In this document: in pieces, positions 25,701-39,126 of the stretch
How positions within the stretch are numbered: the stretch's first letter is position 1
Layout of the letters: each line of letters opens with the position of its first letter
Assembly: GCA_902729315.2 (NCBI GenBank)
Contig: LR746269.1
Coordinates: 6,293,501 to 6,357,500, forward strand
DNA: 64,000 bases
Source: Spirodela intermedia
Taxonomy: Eukaryota; Streptophyta; Magnoliopsida; Alismatales; Araceae
Direction: 5' to 3'
The notes under the pieces: generated by a model
Told to the model about the DNA's origin: nothing
The model's database searches: none
What the model saw: the letters and a program-made list of their open reading frames with translations, nothing else
Position numbers and translations under genes: made by a program

Positions 25701-28700
25701 AATGACTCTGGACTCTGGTGCCACGCTTCTAAATCGTTTGCAGTAAGAATGACGTACCTGTAGAGTAGGCAAATTGTAAAACCTCAGGAACAAAATTAAA
25801 AATGTCTGAAATGAATGATTAGGGACTCCATTCAGGGAAGATACATCATATTTACGTGCGTTAAAAAGCATGCAATTGAAAGCATACCTTGCGAGTAGAA
25901 TCAACAAATTAAACAATCGGGTACAGAAAGGAATAGACAGAAAATAAGACCAAAAAAATCACCAAACAATAAATTCTTTCCCTAATCAAAAGGAGCAAAA
26001 GATGAAAATAATCATGAGAAAAATATGTAGCATATTTCCCACATCAAGCAGGGGCAATGCACCTAATCGCATCTAAATGACTAGTCCTGCCTGTGGTACA
26101 CATAATAGGAGACAAATTGTGATTTGAACCTACCTACAGGCCATCGAGCATGACCATTCATTCATAACTAACAACTAACAGACTAGGAGACAAAGTGTGA
26201 TTAGAATCTACCTACATCCCTGAGAATCTAAAAACAAAACCAAGATCAAATTCACATAAAGAATGAAAGGATAGGCTGGGAGAGAGAAGAATGAAAATTG
26301 GTCCACGTTGAATATAATAGACCACCAAGGGAATAGTATAGACCAGGAAGATACTCCCAAGTGGAAGTGATCAGCAAAATGTGACTCGCACTTTCCTCTT
26401 CCACTAATAAAAGAAATGACTATGAACGATTAGAAATGGAGGATAAACTACCTTCTGATCAGAACATTACACAGCAATGTAATCCTTTCATTGGGCAAAA
26501 TTTTGGCAAGTATATCTGCGACTGAACTGGATATACTCTTCTTCCTCTCTTCCCACTTTGTAGCAGTTTCATTAATTACGCGACCAGTGAGGACTGCTTT
26601 GTACTCTTTACATTCTAGTATCGACTTCACCATGACCATGCATTGAATCAGAAATCTTTCATACGACATGATCTCTCGCTCAGGACTTGTAATTTTGTTC
26701 AGACAGAGATCAAGGACAAGAGGAAGGACATGTCCATCTCCAAAAGAATAAGGATGTCTTTCCTGTATTCTGATTAAGATCTTCATCAGCTTTGTGCATA
26801 CTTGTTTTACGAACTCCCAGAGTCGGTCATTCCCTTCCTGGAAAGAGGAGTCTGCATTGTAAAAATCATGTCGTGAAAAAACTGCAAAAAGTAGACAGAA
26901 ATCTATATCTTTAAGCCAATTCACATTAAAATAATTATTGATTCCTTTTCTTTGTTTACACTCCAAAGGAATCAAACCATGATGAAGAAAACAAAGCGTA
27001 CTTGAATTACAACTATACTTCATTTCCCGGTGAAATGGAAAGTGTCAGGGCAAGGACGTCAGTTTTGCTTTGGTTAGAGTATAAAATTCACAACTGAATG
27101 ACACAAAAATGTCTTTACTAGATCAACATTGATTTGTTATGGAGCACTGACAACTGTAGCACTTAAACCATGAACTAATGCACATTCATACTTTTGACAT
27201 AATTGATGAACAACCTTGAGCAAAGCCCCACATCTCACATGATTATGAATGAAATAACATAAATGAATTATGTTACATCATTTCAGATTGGGATGTAGAA
27301 CACTTTTATTTCTAGGGAAACCAGTGCTGTCTGTTAAGTTATCTGTTGACAGGGGGAAATCCATCCCGCAGGCTATGATGCATTCAGTAGCAATTAAAAA
27401 AACCTCATGATTTAGACTTCTTCAACTTTTATATCAAGTTGACATAAAAGATGGTCAGGACGATGATAGAATGCGGTTTTCAGTCAGCCAAAGCTATTTT
27501 AATTAGAAATTTTTCATGAAGATTTGTGAGAACGAGATGTAATGTAGTGCGTGGACAAATAGCCACAGATGTCCACTTTGATAGTTGAATTCATTGTCCA
27601 CTTTGATAGTTGAAGGGTTACAAAAAGGGAAAAGGGGCACATGGATGAACAATGTAAGAGAATTCCATCCATCATGATAATGATGGTTTCTAGCTCCTTA
27701 TCTGAAGACAGATGTTCCCAACCATGAGCTGCATGGAGGACAAGTCTTTTAACCTTGAAATTGCATACTCCCTGTTTGCAGGAGAAACATGTAATAGGAC
27801 CTATGAACAAACATTCCTGTTTTGATAAGTTATGAACAAAAGGATTGTCAAAGTGACTAATGCTATCTGAGGATAGCGTATTGCCAGGATCAATACAGCC
27901 TAGGTTTGTTAAGGTGATCCAGCGTGAAAGATTTGGAAGCATTCAGGTGGGATCATTGAATTGGCTGTGTGGGTGGAGGTCCACTTGGACCAGCCTAAAT
28001 ACATAATAGGCCATACCCTCTTGTAGTGAACGCACGCTCGCTCCGAAGTCAAAAGATTTTCCAGCTATGTCAGGTTGAGTATAACCAGACAAATTATGAA
28101 CATATTCATACTAAGGTGCCGGTAATATATAGAATTCACGGTACTCGAATTTTAAAGCAAAAATGAATACTCCATGCCCGAGCAATAGAGGTATAAGCAC
28201 AAGATGAAAGATTACGTCCAGAAGATCAACAGTAGAACTTACAGAATGGAAGAAATGACTGGATGGCATTCAAAATTAACGGACAGACTTCCTTGACAGT
28301 GCAGACATCCTGGAAAGAGAAATCAATTAAATACAATGACCATAAAACAAATGGCATATCTAAGTAAATGATGGAAAGACTGAACTTCGTAAACTTTTAC
28401 ATTTACCTCGAGAGATGTAGCGTCACTTGGATATCCAGAAATTATCAGCTGTCTTATTATCTTTGAACAAAGTAACCATCTCTCACATATTAGAAGTAGA
28501 TTGTCTTGTTGTAAAACCAAGGAGTTGGAAGGAAGGCATTGAGAGAGGCCACTGAGGTCTTGGAGTATTTTCTGAACATCAGTCTTCCAAAGGTTCCAAC
28601 TATATTCGAACAAATGTGAAGCTATCTGACAAAACAGATGCATGGAAATGGCAAGTTACATATAAAACAAAATTGGACTCTGAACAAAATTCGACGAACT

Positions 28701-31700
28701 ATTTCTGCAATAAATGTTGCAAACTTGAAAAAAATCATATAAAGTGCACCAAGTAGACTACATTGATCTGAGGTGACCCAGCTCAGTAAGAAATTGTTTC
28801 CCAGCTGACGATAGCTCACATATGTATTATGAACCTTTTCCTTGATGAAACAGCCTGACAGAGGTGACTTAGTAAAGGCTAAACACTGAATCAAAGGAAT
28901 TATTTTCCAAACTTGACAGATCAGTTCCAAACGATTGGTTCTACGATTCATATAGTCCTCCCCTCGTATAGTCTACCAACTGATCGTCACAATATACTAT
29001 CTCGGTGTTGGAATTGAATTTATAAAAACATAATGCGAAACCATTACGCGATTTTGGATTTTGCATCATAGACTCTTACATGGGTTTCTGATTTTCTCTA
29101 GTGGTATCAACATGGATCAACATATTTGTTTACCTTACTTTTGACATAGACTAACCAGAATATCCCCCAGATGGCAATAGATATATAGAGCACAATTACT
29201 TCATTATCTCTCCATAAAATAGCAAGGGAAATGGAAAAGCATATTAACTTCATTTACACCGCCACTATCCATATCATATTTATGTTAGGCCGCAGTCCAC
29301 ATTACACGCTCCAGGAAGGGTAAAGGGCAAAATCCCACATGTCAGGTACTTATATGTAAACTCCGGAGGGAAGCCTACCGTAGAAGTGGGGCGGAGAGAA
29401 CAGTGTGGAGGGTAAAGAGGGTTATCACTGGTGCTTGCTTGGAGGGTTCCCATTCGGAAACCCTTTCTTGACTTTCTTGTTCCTGTTCTTACTGAATTCC
29501 ACTGGCACTCTTAAGGGGTTGGTAGGATACCACAAACCAAGAAACGAACAAGAGTGCTAGTGAAATTTAGTAAAACTAGAAACAAGAAAATCAAGAAGAG
29601 GATTCCGAATTGGAACCCTCCTAACACTACTGATAACCTTTCGCGAAGGTTATCTCTCTCCCGAGTCCCACTGCAAATCCAGACCACCTCTTTACACTCC
29701 ACAGCGTTCTTAAGCCCCATCCCCACTGCCACCACTTCTAGTGGTAGGCTTCCCTCCGGAATTTACATATAAATCTCTAATGTGTTGGATTTTTCTCTTT
29801 TAACCTACCCGGAGTACATAATGTGGACTGGGGACCTTCACACTTTACAAGGCTAATAATGCAGACTACAATAAAAAAACCAACCTTGGAGGATCAGTAG
29901 TACCTATAATCAAACGTTTGTAGAATATTAATCACAACTACGTGATAGTATAGTGAGTGTAACTACATTTCAATTAATTATGCAGTAAATACCTTCAATA
30001 AGTTAACCTGGTGCCCAAGCTGACAAAATTATTTAGCGACAATATGCAAAAAAACTTAATGCCCCGCTACAATGAATAAAACTAACACAAAAGGCATCAC
30101 TACCTCTCGGAAATTCCTCTGATCAGAACTAAGACGTTTTGATGACAACTCTTTCAGAATTTGAAACAGGACCATAAATAGTCTCTGAGACCCAAGAGTA
30201 TCTGCAGATTCGAGTTGTTGAGCCAAAGTGGGGAAGAGCTCCGGCCTGAATGGTCATCACTTTTTGCAAGGTTACCGATCAACATATAGGGCAAAAGGGA
30301 GAGTTGCATTGATACAAACATTATTATGAGTATAAAAACCAAACTCTACATCAAAATAGTCTACAATAATGCACCACAGAACACCCGCCTTAAACATCAA
30401 TATGACGGGTGTTAATGAAAGTCATGTGATCAATAATATCACCTGTTTAAGCACTTCTACTGGATGTTGTCAGTTTACTCAGTAATAAAGTTCCCAAACT
30501 ATTTTTAAGCAGAAAAATATTCGAATGTCCTGAATTTCACACACAGAGAAGAAGAAAATGGACCAGCACAGATATCCGCCTGCAAAACATGTTATTATAC
30601 CAGTTACTAACTCGGAATTCCTACAAATTTGGAGTTAAGGAATGGTTTCATGGGATAAGTTAAGGTGGACCTTGACCTTGAACTTCAATCCCTATTACGT
30701 TTGACTAATAATCAAAAACACCAAGTAAATTTATCATGATTTAGTGACTTGGATTGAATGCTCAATTTAAAGTACGCGTACACAAATCATGGAGATGTTG
30801 TCCTGACAAGACATCTTCGTGTTTTTTTTTGTTCATCATACTCAAATCTGTGAACCACTTATTTCTTGGCGACCAAAAAAAATCCATGACTGCTAAATGC
30901 CTGCCAAGAAGATACCTTATCCACATGGGAACTTCATGTGGAGGGTAGAGAGGAAGTGAGACCAAACTAGATGATACCTTATCCCATACAAATGATTTAT
31001 GCAACCTAAAAACAAAGGAAACTCCTTCAACTAAAAACCTTTCCTCAGTTGAGGACTACCACAAAATTAAATAGCTGGCACCTTGGTATGTAGAATGTCA
31101 CTGTCCTGGTATAGATCCAAGAACACTCCTAGGTCTGTTCAGTCACCAATTAACGTAGGGCTCACTCCCTTGTATATAGATAGTGCTGGTCCATGAAAGT
31201 AATCTTGAACTTCACAGCGGATTTCAGCAGATGGTTCTCTTAATGTATGCCCCTACCGCATTCTTTCCTCATTGGAGGTCATCCCATCCATTAAGTGATC
31301 ACATGCTCCCACTATCATTTACACGTGAGAAATAACCTCATTCATCACATTCAGTTTCGGTATTATCTGCCTTTGTTTGAGGTAACGGATCAGTCACTCT
31401 GCTTCTAACAAAGGCAGCACAACATTCCAAGGTTTTGTTGATACATATCTAAATGGCAACATCGACACAACAGGATGCATAATTGTAAGCTATGTTTGTC
31501 AAAAGCACAAGATTGTATCGCTCTCTACGATTGACACCAAGTATGCTTGCTAACACTGAAGCAGGCAAAGAAATCATTGGGTTGAAAAACCTACAGGGAA
31601 AGTCAGGAAGAAAGAAAGGTAGGTATGTTCTTTCTATAATAGTCATAAACGCGATTCATATCGGGAAGACTTTAATATCCAATTCAAAAACATAGCACAT

Positions 31701-34125
31701 ACAGTTGGCAAATCACTTTATCAATAATTTGTAAGCTGTTGGGACACTATTACTTTAAAAGAAACGAGTGATATAAATCCAGGGACAGGTTGAATAAGCA
31801 ATCACCAGAGAGAAATTGGGTTTACACATAGCCTGAATTACCCTCCACGGGTAGCTAATGATGAGGCGCCGCACCAAGCTACTGAAGTTCATAAGCTGAG
31901 TTACTTGAGGCGAACTATTGCTTTTCTTTGGAATAGTTTCCAAGTGGAAGGTTGTTGTATGGTACATATTTCCTCATAAAGCACACCCTATTTCACAAAT
32001 ATTTTGGGAAGTTAAAGTAACCTTTAATCATTACTCGCAGCCTTACCTTGTATTTATTTGAAAGAGCTGCTCTTCTCTAGTATGTTGTGTCACGTTTTTC
32101 ATGGTGAACTTACATCAGCCGTGGATTATTCAGTATCATTGCATCTCCCTTTCATCTTTTATTCCTCAACCCTATATTTCTTCGTCACCTCCTACTACAA
32201 GCAGATAGTATATAGCATTTGCATGTGAATAGGACAACGACTCGTGATCTAGATGGCACTGTCTGAAACGGTGGGAAGTAGGTAACACAGGTGAATCCGA
32301 ACGGTAGCGTATTGACAAAGGCCATTGGCAGTGATGATGAAACGATGAAAATGATGAGAAAAAAAGTGAGCCGAGATGGTGGAAGAAGAAGGTAGCTGCC
32401 AAAATGGCAATGAAAAACAATGGTCTTAACCCCTTTTCCTTATACTTTGCCATAAACCATTGATGACCCAAGTAAAAGACATGCAAAGATTTCTCTGACA
32501 TGTGATCGATTTCAACTTCCTTCTTTCAGCAAACAAAAAAATTAACTTAAATAATGATATCACGATTGGACTCAGCATGAGAGAACAGGCCTTCATATAT
32601 TTTTACTATTTACAAAGAAAAGAACGCATTGAATCACATTTCTAAAAATTCCTCACTTCCTCCAGGACATTAAAATGAAAACGTTGAAGGCATTAGAAAA
32701 ATGAGAATCCTACTATTCTATGAGCATTAGCCTCATCAAAACATATCTATTACAGTAATAAATTGAATTTCAAACACTATCAAGGAATAGTGGCTCATCA
32801 TTTACAAGAGCACTTTTTGTTATAATCATCCGTCTTCCCACAGAACAAATCCTCTTCTTTGCCTGCAGATATGTAGAATAGCTTATCTCGATCATTTTCA
32901 AGGCATTTAACAATAAACCTTTCAGAGATAATCAATTTATCTCATGTCTATCCTCGATAGTGTGACATAACAAAATTGAGAGAATTCTGATGAAGCGTCA
33001 CATATTGAATAACAATAAAAATCTCATAAATGTCGCAGAGTTTTGGATAAGCTTAGATAGTGGACGAATAGAATACCATTCTTTTGGATAATCTATACGA
33101 GCAATTTTGGAGGTAAGGACGGCCAGCTGCAGTGCTATCTGCCAACCCACACAAATAATTAGATATGGTAAACGAGCATAGTGATACCATAGAAAGCAAA
33201 CATAAATAGAAACTCGATCAATCCTTAAATGATAAAACCAACAGAAAATGATGTATTTAAAGAGAATCCAGACGTGCCAGTGACAATAAAAGCCCGTCGA
33301 TAAAAAAGTATACTGTCTTCATTTATTGATCATTTTTATATAACTAGATGTGAGATTGTATTCCGGTCAGTCATCACCCACGATGATATTACCAAAACAA
33401 GAGCAGAAAGGCTACCTGAAAGTTCTTCTCTTCTCTCAAGTGCAGCAGCAGTTTTTTTCGAAGATGGCTCTTTTCGTCATTGACAATCCCTCTGCATTCA
33501 GAGTGGACAACATGTAACTAACAAAAAAGAATTATAGAAAGGAACAAAGAAATATGACATTTGAAAGAAAGAACGGCAACGCCTATCAGGCATAGAAATA
33601 TCCCTTTGAATTCTCATGCTTTGACACATGCATGAGGCGTCCGTCGTTGATTCTCGTGAATAAAAAATATATAACAAATTATAACATCTGAGGACGCAAG
33701 GGGCAACATACGTCGAATCACGTCGATGCCTCCAGTAGCGAGTAATGCTGTTCTTAAAGTAAACGGAAGCCATGAGACGGACATCCACTTGAGAAGCCAA
33801 ATCCTTCGCACTTATAACCTCCTGCAGTTAACGCACGACCGTGAAACAGGTGTCTACTCCGTCAAGGCCGTGGAAATGCCAATCAAACATCCGAGAAAAT
33901 TGGGCATGTGAGTTAACTAATAAGAAGGACATTGGAATAAGGAAGAAGGGAAATAAGGGAGGTGGGGGGATGGACGAGACTTACGAGGAGACAGGAGCAA
34001 AAACCATGGCGGCTCTCGCACTGCGCTAGGGTAGACTCCGCGGGCTTTCTAACGGACTCGTCAGCGCTCAACGAGCTGACGAGCAGCGAATAGACTGTCT
34101 GGAGGTCCGATGCGGAAAGGGCCAT
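13485..34125 (-). CDS. Importin-11-like karyopherin beta (ARM/HEAT repeat), 23 exons
   Basis: Importin-beta family receptor carrying cargo through nuclear pores with Ran. Exons: 34125-33985, 33821-33712, 33491-33416, 33138-33077, 30245-30104, 28625-28407, 28309-28243, 26851-26452, 25757-25610, 25530-25370, 23643-23544, 20793-20719, 20611-20477, 19464-19372, 17853-17671, 17584-17480, 16261-16103, 15035-14991, 14862-14641, 14177-14071, 13963-13907, 13827-13746, 13649-13485. All phases close, giving 1,017 residues (Arabidopsis At3g08960 about 1,010). The start is MALSASDLQTVYSLLVSSLS with an importin-beta N-terminal domain (VDVRLMASVYFKNS). Other landmarks are CERWLLCSKIIRQLIISGY, QERHPYSFGDGHVLPLVLDL, SIVECKEYK-like SILECKEYK, GYQSPICYDMLLPILQKGI and C-terminal HPSALAQLQRALKMA. 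Large introns hold transposon remains. Divergent from ERDJ3A. Confidence 0.96.
13703..13733. repeat. (AG)15 microsatellite in the last importin-11 intron
   Basis: Lies between exons 22 and 23. On the gene strand it is a CT tract. Confidence 0.9.
15040..15084. repeat. (AAG)15 microsatellite at the 3' splice site of importin-11 exon 18
   Basis: On the gene strand this is (CTT)15 followed at once by the acceptor TTCTTGCAG of the 45-nt exon 18 (15035-14991). The repeat therefore serves as the polypyrimidine tract. Confidence 0.9.
21861..23415 (+). mobile_element. Short copia-type LTR element (non-autonomous) in an importin-11 intron
   Basis: In the intron between exons 11 and 12, two diverged direct repeats of about 199 bp (21861-22059) and 195 bp (23221-23415) share AATAGGC, GAGTCAT, GTGATGTAATG/GTGTGTAATGCGC and TATAAATA-like blocks and end CAACA. 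The left one is followed by AAGATAAGAGCC, resembling a decayed methionine-tRNA primer site. The right one is preceded by GCTTGGGGGAG, a copia-like polypurine tract. The 1.16-kb interior is GC-richer than the intron and has no intact polyprotein. No target duplication is recognisable. The element is old, and opposite in strand to the host gene. Confidence 0.65.
29291..29832. mobile_element. Foldback (long inverted repeat) element in an importin-11 intron
   Basis: Left arm about 29291-29513 and right arm about 29550-29832 are reverse complements with many mismatches. Matching blocks include CAGTCCACATTA at the tips, TATATGTAAA, CCGGAGGGAAGCCTACC, GAGGGTTCC.ATTCGGAA and the inner CACT.GCACTC. 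Only about 36 bp separate the arms. The outer ends read TTA-GGCC... on the left and ...GGACC-TTC on the right, which could be an imperfect TTA duplication of a PIF/Harbinger-like MITE, but this is uncertain. It lies between exons 5 and 6 and has no coding capacity. Confidence 0.75.
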
Positions 34126-34733
34126 TGCTCCCTCTGACCCGATCCTTGTGGAGAAGGACGGACTATACAGCTTCGCAGCGCCGTCGAAGGTGGTGCGCCG
34201 CCACGAACTCTGGGACGCCGGAGGTGGCCGGCGATGCCCGCCGGAGCAGCGCCACGCAATGCCGCTGAGGGCTGAAGGAGGACGAGAGGGTTCCCGGCAG
34301 CTTGGTGTCACATACCCAGCAGGTCCGTCTCTCTGATTCTGTGATAAATAATCAGCTCATTTCCTCTCTCTCTCTCTCTCTCTTTCTCTGTCATTAGGTG
34401 TGTAGAGAGAGACTTTCATCCTCGGGGGTCATTGGGCTCTCTGTTGAGTTCTGGCCAGGCCCGTATAGGCCCAATAAGGAGGAAGAAGTGACAGAAATTC
34501 TCATGAGCGAGGTTCGGTGTTCAGCGAACGCGCGGCATTAATTCTTATCACAGGGGGCCCTGAACGCGGATCCAATACTCGATTCCTATTGGTCGGCTTC
34601 GTTGGAGGCAACGTGAGTCGCCACGTGTACTTTTGAAACTTCTGGACTTCTTAGTACGCGTCGAGAAGACTCTCCCGAGTGCTCTCTCACGCGAACTGCA
34701 GGCGAGGTTGCAGGAAGATCTTGTGGGAGGGTG
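34126..34733. promoter_or_regulatory. 608-bp bidirectional promoter between importin-11 and ERDJ3A
   Basis: The two ATGs face away from each other across 608 bp. The region contains a CT run (about 34368-34387), CCAAT/ATTGG boxes near 34573 and 34599, a G-box CACGTG (34622-34627) and GTACGCGTC (34654-34662). The reverse complement of the last, GACGCGTAC, matches 9 of 12 bases of the plant unfolded-protein element pUPRE-II as I recall it. Regulation by ER stress would suit an ER chaperone but is inferred. Confidence 0.5.
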
Positions 34734-37713
34734 ATGGCGCGGCTGATGATTTCGACGTTTGTCATATCGCTGGCGATCTTCTCCGTGCTGTCGGAGGCGA
34801 AGTCCCGGGATCCTTACAAGGTATGCTCGGGGTTTAAGGATGATCCCCTCCCGCTTGATTTATCGTCGTTTTCAGCAAATTTTTGCGTCCCAATTCCTTC
34901 TGTAGCTCAGAAGGATGAAAGAGTTTATCATTCAATCGGATCGACGCGGTTGTCAATTGTTGCTCCTGCGGATATCGTGGCGCCTCGAATTTTTTTTTAC
35001 ACTCGTTTATCGGAGCTCTCTTGCGTTAGGATTTAGCTTATTATTGAACTTTCTTCGTAGCTGTGGGCGAATACGGATATTTGTCGCGACTCTAATGCTG
35101 CCGCTTCTTTCCTAGTTTTTAGGTTACAGTAGTGATGTTCAAGATGCGTTTAGGTTGTTGGACTTGTGTAATTTCATCTCTGTTAATTGTATTGACAAAA
35201 TAGAAAACTGCATTTGAGGATGAGGGAAGGATAATGAGAAGCTTTCACGATTACCTTGACGGCTAGACGGTCTTCTCGTTTGCTTAGGATTGACGCTTTT
35301 CGCAGACATGCTCTAGTGGCTTTAACCTTGCAAACTGTTTGGAATTCGCCTTCGACATCGGTGGTTTTTCCACCACCATACCGTATGGTTTAAATTTAGT
35401 AATCCTTTCCGTGGAAAAAATGGAGCTACTGTGCAAATGTGGATCAAAGTTTTCGAAACGGTAAAACAAAATTATCCTGGGAAATAGGCATGATGCCAAT
35501 CGAGACCCAGAAAACTGCGTTATTCAAAATCTTAGATTTATTATCTACGCAATTTGTAGCTTTCTCATTCAGTTTGGTTCATTTCATCGTCCCTACTCTC
35601 ACAAATTCTACATTTTGTATTTGCTCTTGTTTTTGTCCACGAGAGAAGTGAATTGGTGTTCTTATCATTATTTTATCCCATATGTATAGGCGTAAGGCGT
35701 TGATAGCAGTGAGTTCAGAAGGGAACCTGATTATGATTCCAAACACTGATTGATTTAACATTCTGTTGCATGTTTTGGACGTTTCATGAAAATTTATCAC
35801 GCCAAGCTTTTGTTTGTATTAGTTGTGTTGTTCCAATGCCTATAACATTGAAGTGTTGACAGGTCCTCGGAGTCTCCAGAGATGCTAATCAACGTGATAT
35901 CCAAAAGGCTTTCCACAGGTGTGAATTGTTAAATAATCAGTTTTTTTTTCACCTATGAATTATAGGTTATTATACGTACTAGGCCTTGAAAAGTTTTGAG
36001 AAGCTTCATGCTCCCTTTTTTAATGCCAATTAAAGATTCAATCCGTATTTTTTGTTTTCCATTTCTTTGTCCATCTATTCACAGGCTCTCTCTTCAATAT
36101 CACCCTGATAAAAACAAAAATAAGGGTGCACAAGAGAAATTTGCAGATATAAACAATGGTATGCATTATGTGTTATCTTTTTAGTTATCTTGTTGCTTTT
36201 ACGAGCGAAAGTACCACCTGGGCTTGCTAAATTTTAAATATATACGCTGCAGCATATGAAATTCTGTCTGACGAAGAGAAGAGGAAGAATTATGACCTCT
36301 ATGGAGATGAGAAAGGGGCACCAGGGTTTGATGCGGGGAACTTTGGTGGTGGGAACTATGGAAATCATGAAGGCTACACATACTTCACTAGTGGTGGTCC
36401 TGGAGACACTCGATTCAACTTTAGACCGGATGGATGGGAAATGGGTGGGCAGCATAATCCCCATTCTTTCTCGTTCTCCTTTGGTGGTAACCCTAGTGGA
36501 GATAGTGGTTCATTTGATTTTGGCCTCAACGACCTTTTCTCCAATTTCTTTGGCGGTAACTCAAAAAGTGGGAGCCAGTTTGGGGGCTTCAGCAGTTCAT
36601 CCAGTGCTGATACTGGTACCACTTCTCCTGGAAGTATATCGGACATCAACTCTCAGACTTTCAAGAAAGAAATAGTAGATCAGGGTTTGACCTGGCTTTT
36701 ACTGTTCTACTCACCCACAGCGAAGGGCTATCGCATGTCTGAATCCATCATACAGGATATCGCCAATTCACTACAAGGAGCTCTCAAGGTACATAACATA
36801 CTGCGTGGCTTTCAAAGTGATGCTTCATTTGTTTCAACAAGAATGAACTAAACAGACGATGCTTAATTTTTTTTCAAAATTTTGAGTACTTGCCGTTTAT
36901 CCATCCCCCCCCCCCCGTTTTCCAGGCTGGCAGAGTAAATTGTCAAAAAGAGCAGGCTCTTTGCAACGAGCTTGGCGTGTGGCCTTCCAAAGCTGTCAGA
37001 GTTTTTGTTTATTCTTACAGAACTGCTGAAAAGGGCGAATTGACTGAGTACTCTGGCGAATTAAATTCCAAATATTTGAAAACTTTCTGCCACGATCAAT
37101 TACCAAGGTTCTCAACGCGGCATACCTTGAGTGGGTTTGACTTCTTTTCGACCTCAAGAGAAAAACTACCGCAGGTGTTGCTACTTTCAACCAAGAAAGA
37201 AACACCCATAATTTGGCGCGTCATTACTGGCCTGTACCGCAAAAGATTTAAATTTCATGATGCACAGGTTGGTCAAGGATCATGTTTTCAGCTGTTTTGT
37301 ATTAATTTTCTTAGTATTTTAGGATGACCATTTTCTCGTACACGTTTGCAGGTGTTAGACGTCACTGACGAGAGGGTGAAAAGATTTAAGGTCGATGCAC
37401 TTCCAGCTATCGTTGGGAGGTTTTCTAACGGAGAAGAGTATGTTCTGAAGGCAGGAATCACCATAAAAGATCTGAGCACAGGAATTGGTGAGATGAAAGC
37501 ATTGCTCAATAAATTTGAGAGGCAGAATAAAAACAAAGCTTCAGGTCCGGGGAAGGAATCATCTCAAACTGAGGCACACGATATGTCCATACCTCATCTA
37601 ACAAGCTTAAATATGGAGATGATGTGCGGTGAGAGCACACCCCTTTGCATAATCGGTGCATTCAGGTCATCCAAGGCAAAGGATAAGATAGAACCCATTC
37701 TCTCTCTTGTAAG

Positions 37714-37758
<45 letters not shown>

Positions 37759-38208
37759 GGACATTATTATATCTACCTATCTCTCACACACTCACTTTTA
37801 TCCATCATGGTGAATCATTGCGTCATTAGTCAATATTCCAGTTGACTCTCCATACCTTTCTAGTCTTCATTAATCAGAACGAGGCTCACTTCCTCTGCAA
37901 CTACATTCTTGCACCAGATCTCCCAGAAGACTTTGACGAGGAGACGGAATCAACCTCAAGCTTTGAGGGACTCAATCTCTTACTCCCTGTTAGATGCCAC
38001 AAAGCAGAGAAAGTTCCTCGAGTCCTTCGATGATTCTGGCTACAGAAGCTCAGACAAGCTCTTGCTGGCCTACAAACCCCGCAAGGGAAAGTTTGCTGTT
38101 CTACTGACTAGCGAATTGACGTTGGAAGAAGCGGAGGAGTTCATCGGCTCTGCTCTGAACGGAGATATCCAATTTTCAAAGATCAGACGCAGGCCCACTG
38201 TCCAATGA
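34734..38208 (+). CDS. ERDJ3A: ER-lumenal DnaJ/Hsp40 co-chaperone ERDJ3A (TMS1)
   Basis: J-protein partner of the ER Hsp70 BiP. Arabidopsis ERDJ3A/TMS1 is needed for heat tolerance of pollen tubes. Exons: 34734-34820, 35863-35918, 36085-36158, 36253-36788, 36926-37267, 37352-37708, 37918-38208; phases close to 580 residues (Arabidopsis about 570). Residues 1-23 form a signal peptide (MARLMISTFVISLAIFSVLS). The J domain starts at DPYKVLGV, with HPD at 54-56. A Gly/Phe/Ser-rich linker follows (GGNYGNHEGYTYF, FGLNDLFSNFFGG). Then comes a thioredoxin-like fold (TWLLLFYSPTAKGYRMSES) lacking the CxxC active site. The end is LLLAYKPRKGKF...RRRPTVQ. The start was chosen at the signal peptide; a GTG lies just upstream. 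No KDEL-type tail is seen. Confidence 0.96.
37716..37757. repeat. (CT)21 microsatellite in ERDJ3A intron 6
   Basis: Starts 7 bp after the exon 6 donor (GTAAGC at 37709). Confidence 0.95.
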
Positions 38209-38241
38209 TGCAGAATCCACACCAAACTGACGGAGTTTAGT

Positions 38242-39082
38242 ATTCTTCTCTTTTCTCTGCTGATCACGGAGCTCAACCAGGTCCACACATGGCCGCTCAA
38301 CCAGGTACACCCAAGTTTTGTCGAGGCCGCTGGTGAGCCTTTCTATATCTGTATGTGTACATGGAGATTGGATACAGCAAGGATGCTGTGCGAAAATGTG
38401 CATCTTCTCCCCATATGCTCATATTCCTGAGGGGTAAATGTATAAAAATAGGAAATATCTCAGAGGGTGTATGAGTAAAAGTCAGAACTATCTTTTTATG
38501 TGACGATTATTATTTATTTTCCAAAGTGTTATAATACCGGCCCGTTTAAGTACTCAGGACCATGGGCCCATAAGAGAGCTAGCTAAGGGTCAAGATCGGG
38601 CCGGGGCAGCCCTCTGAGCTTACCCCGGCCGTTTACACGACACGGTATTTTATCGCACAGCCCACAGTTGGACTTTATTTGTAATTCTTTTCCTTTCTTT
38701 ATGATTCGTTTCTTCTTCCCGTGGATGATATCAAACGCTAGCAATTCAATTCCTAACGGGGAGCTTTGTAAAAAAAACCACACGGATATATATATAAAGA
38801 GAGAGAGAGAGAGAGAGAGATGAGCTAACAGTGAATGGGCTTTGGGCTTTACCCAAAAGGTAATGGTGAAGCCCAATTGGGGCTATTCTCTTTCCTGGGC
38901 TTGGCTTCAAGAGGCGACGGTGAAATTATTGGACGACAAGGGCGAGCCAAATCTTGGGTGTTCTCATTTCATCCACACGGGGGGGATGTGGAGGAATTAG
39001 GGGACCATTGTGCGCCCTTTCCTAGGAGTTAGTCTCTTCGTTCCTTCCAGGACCACCCTTTGACCGTACGCAGTAAATAAGC

Positions 39083-39126
<44 letters not shown>

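Noticed and set aside
26448-27023. 191-codon minus-strand frame as a stand-alone gene
   Set aside because: Only its right part is coding: it is exon 8 of importin-11, and the N-terminal portion is intron read-through.
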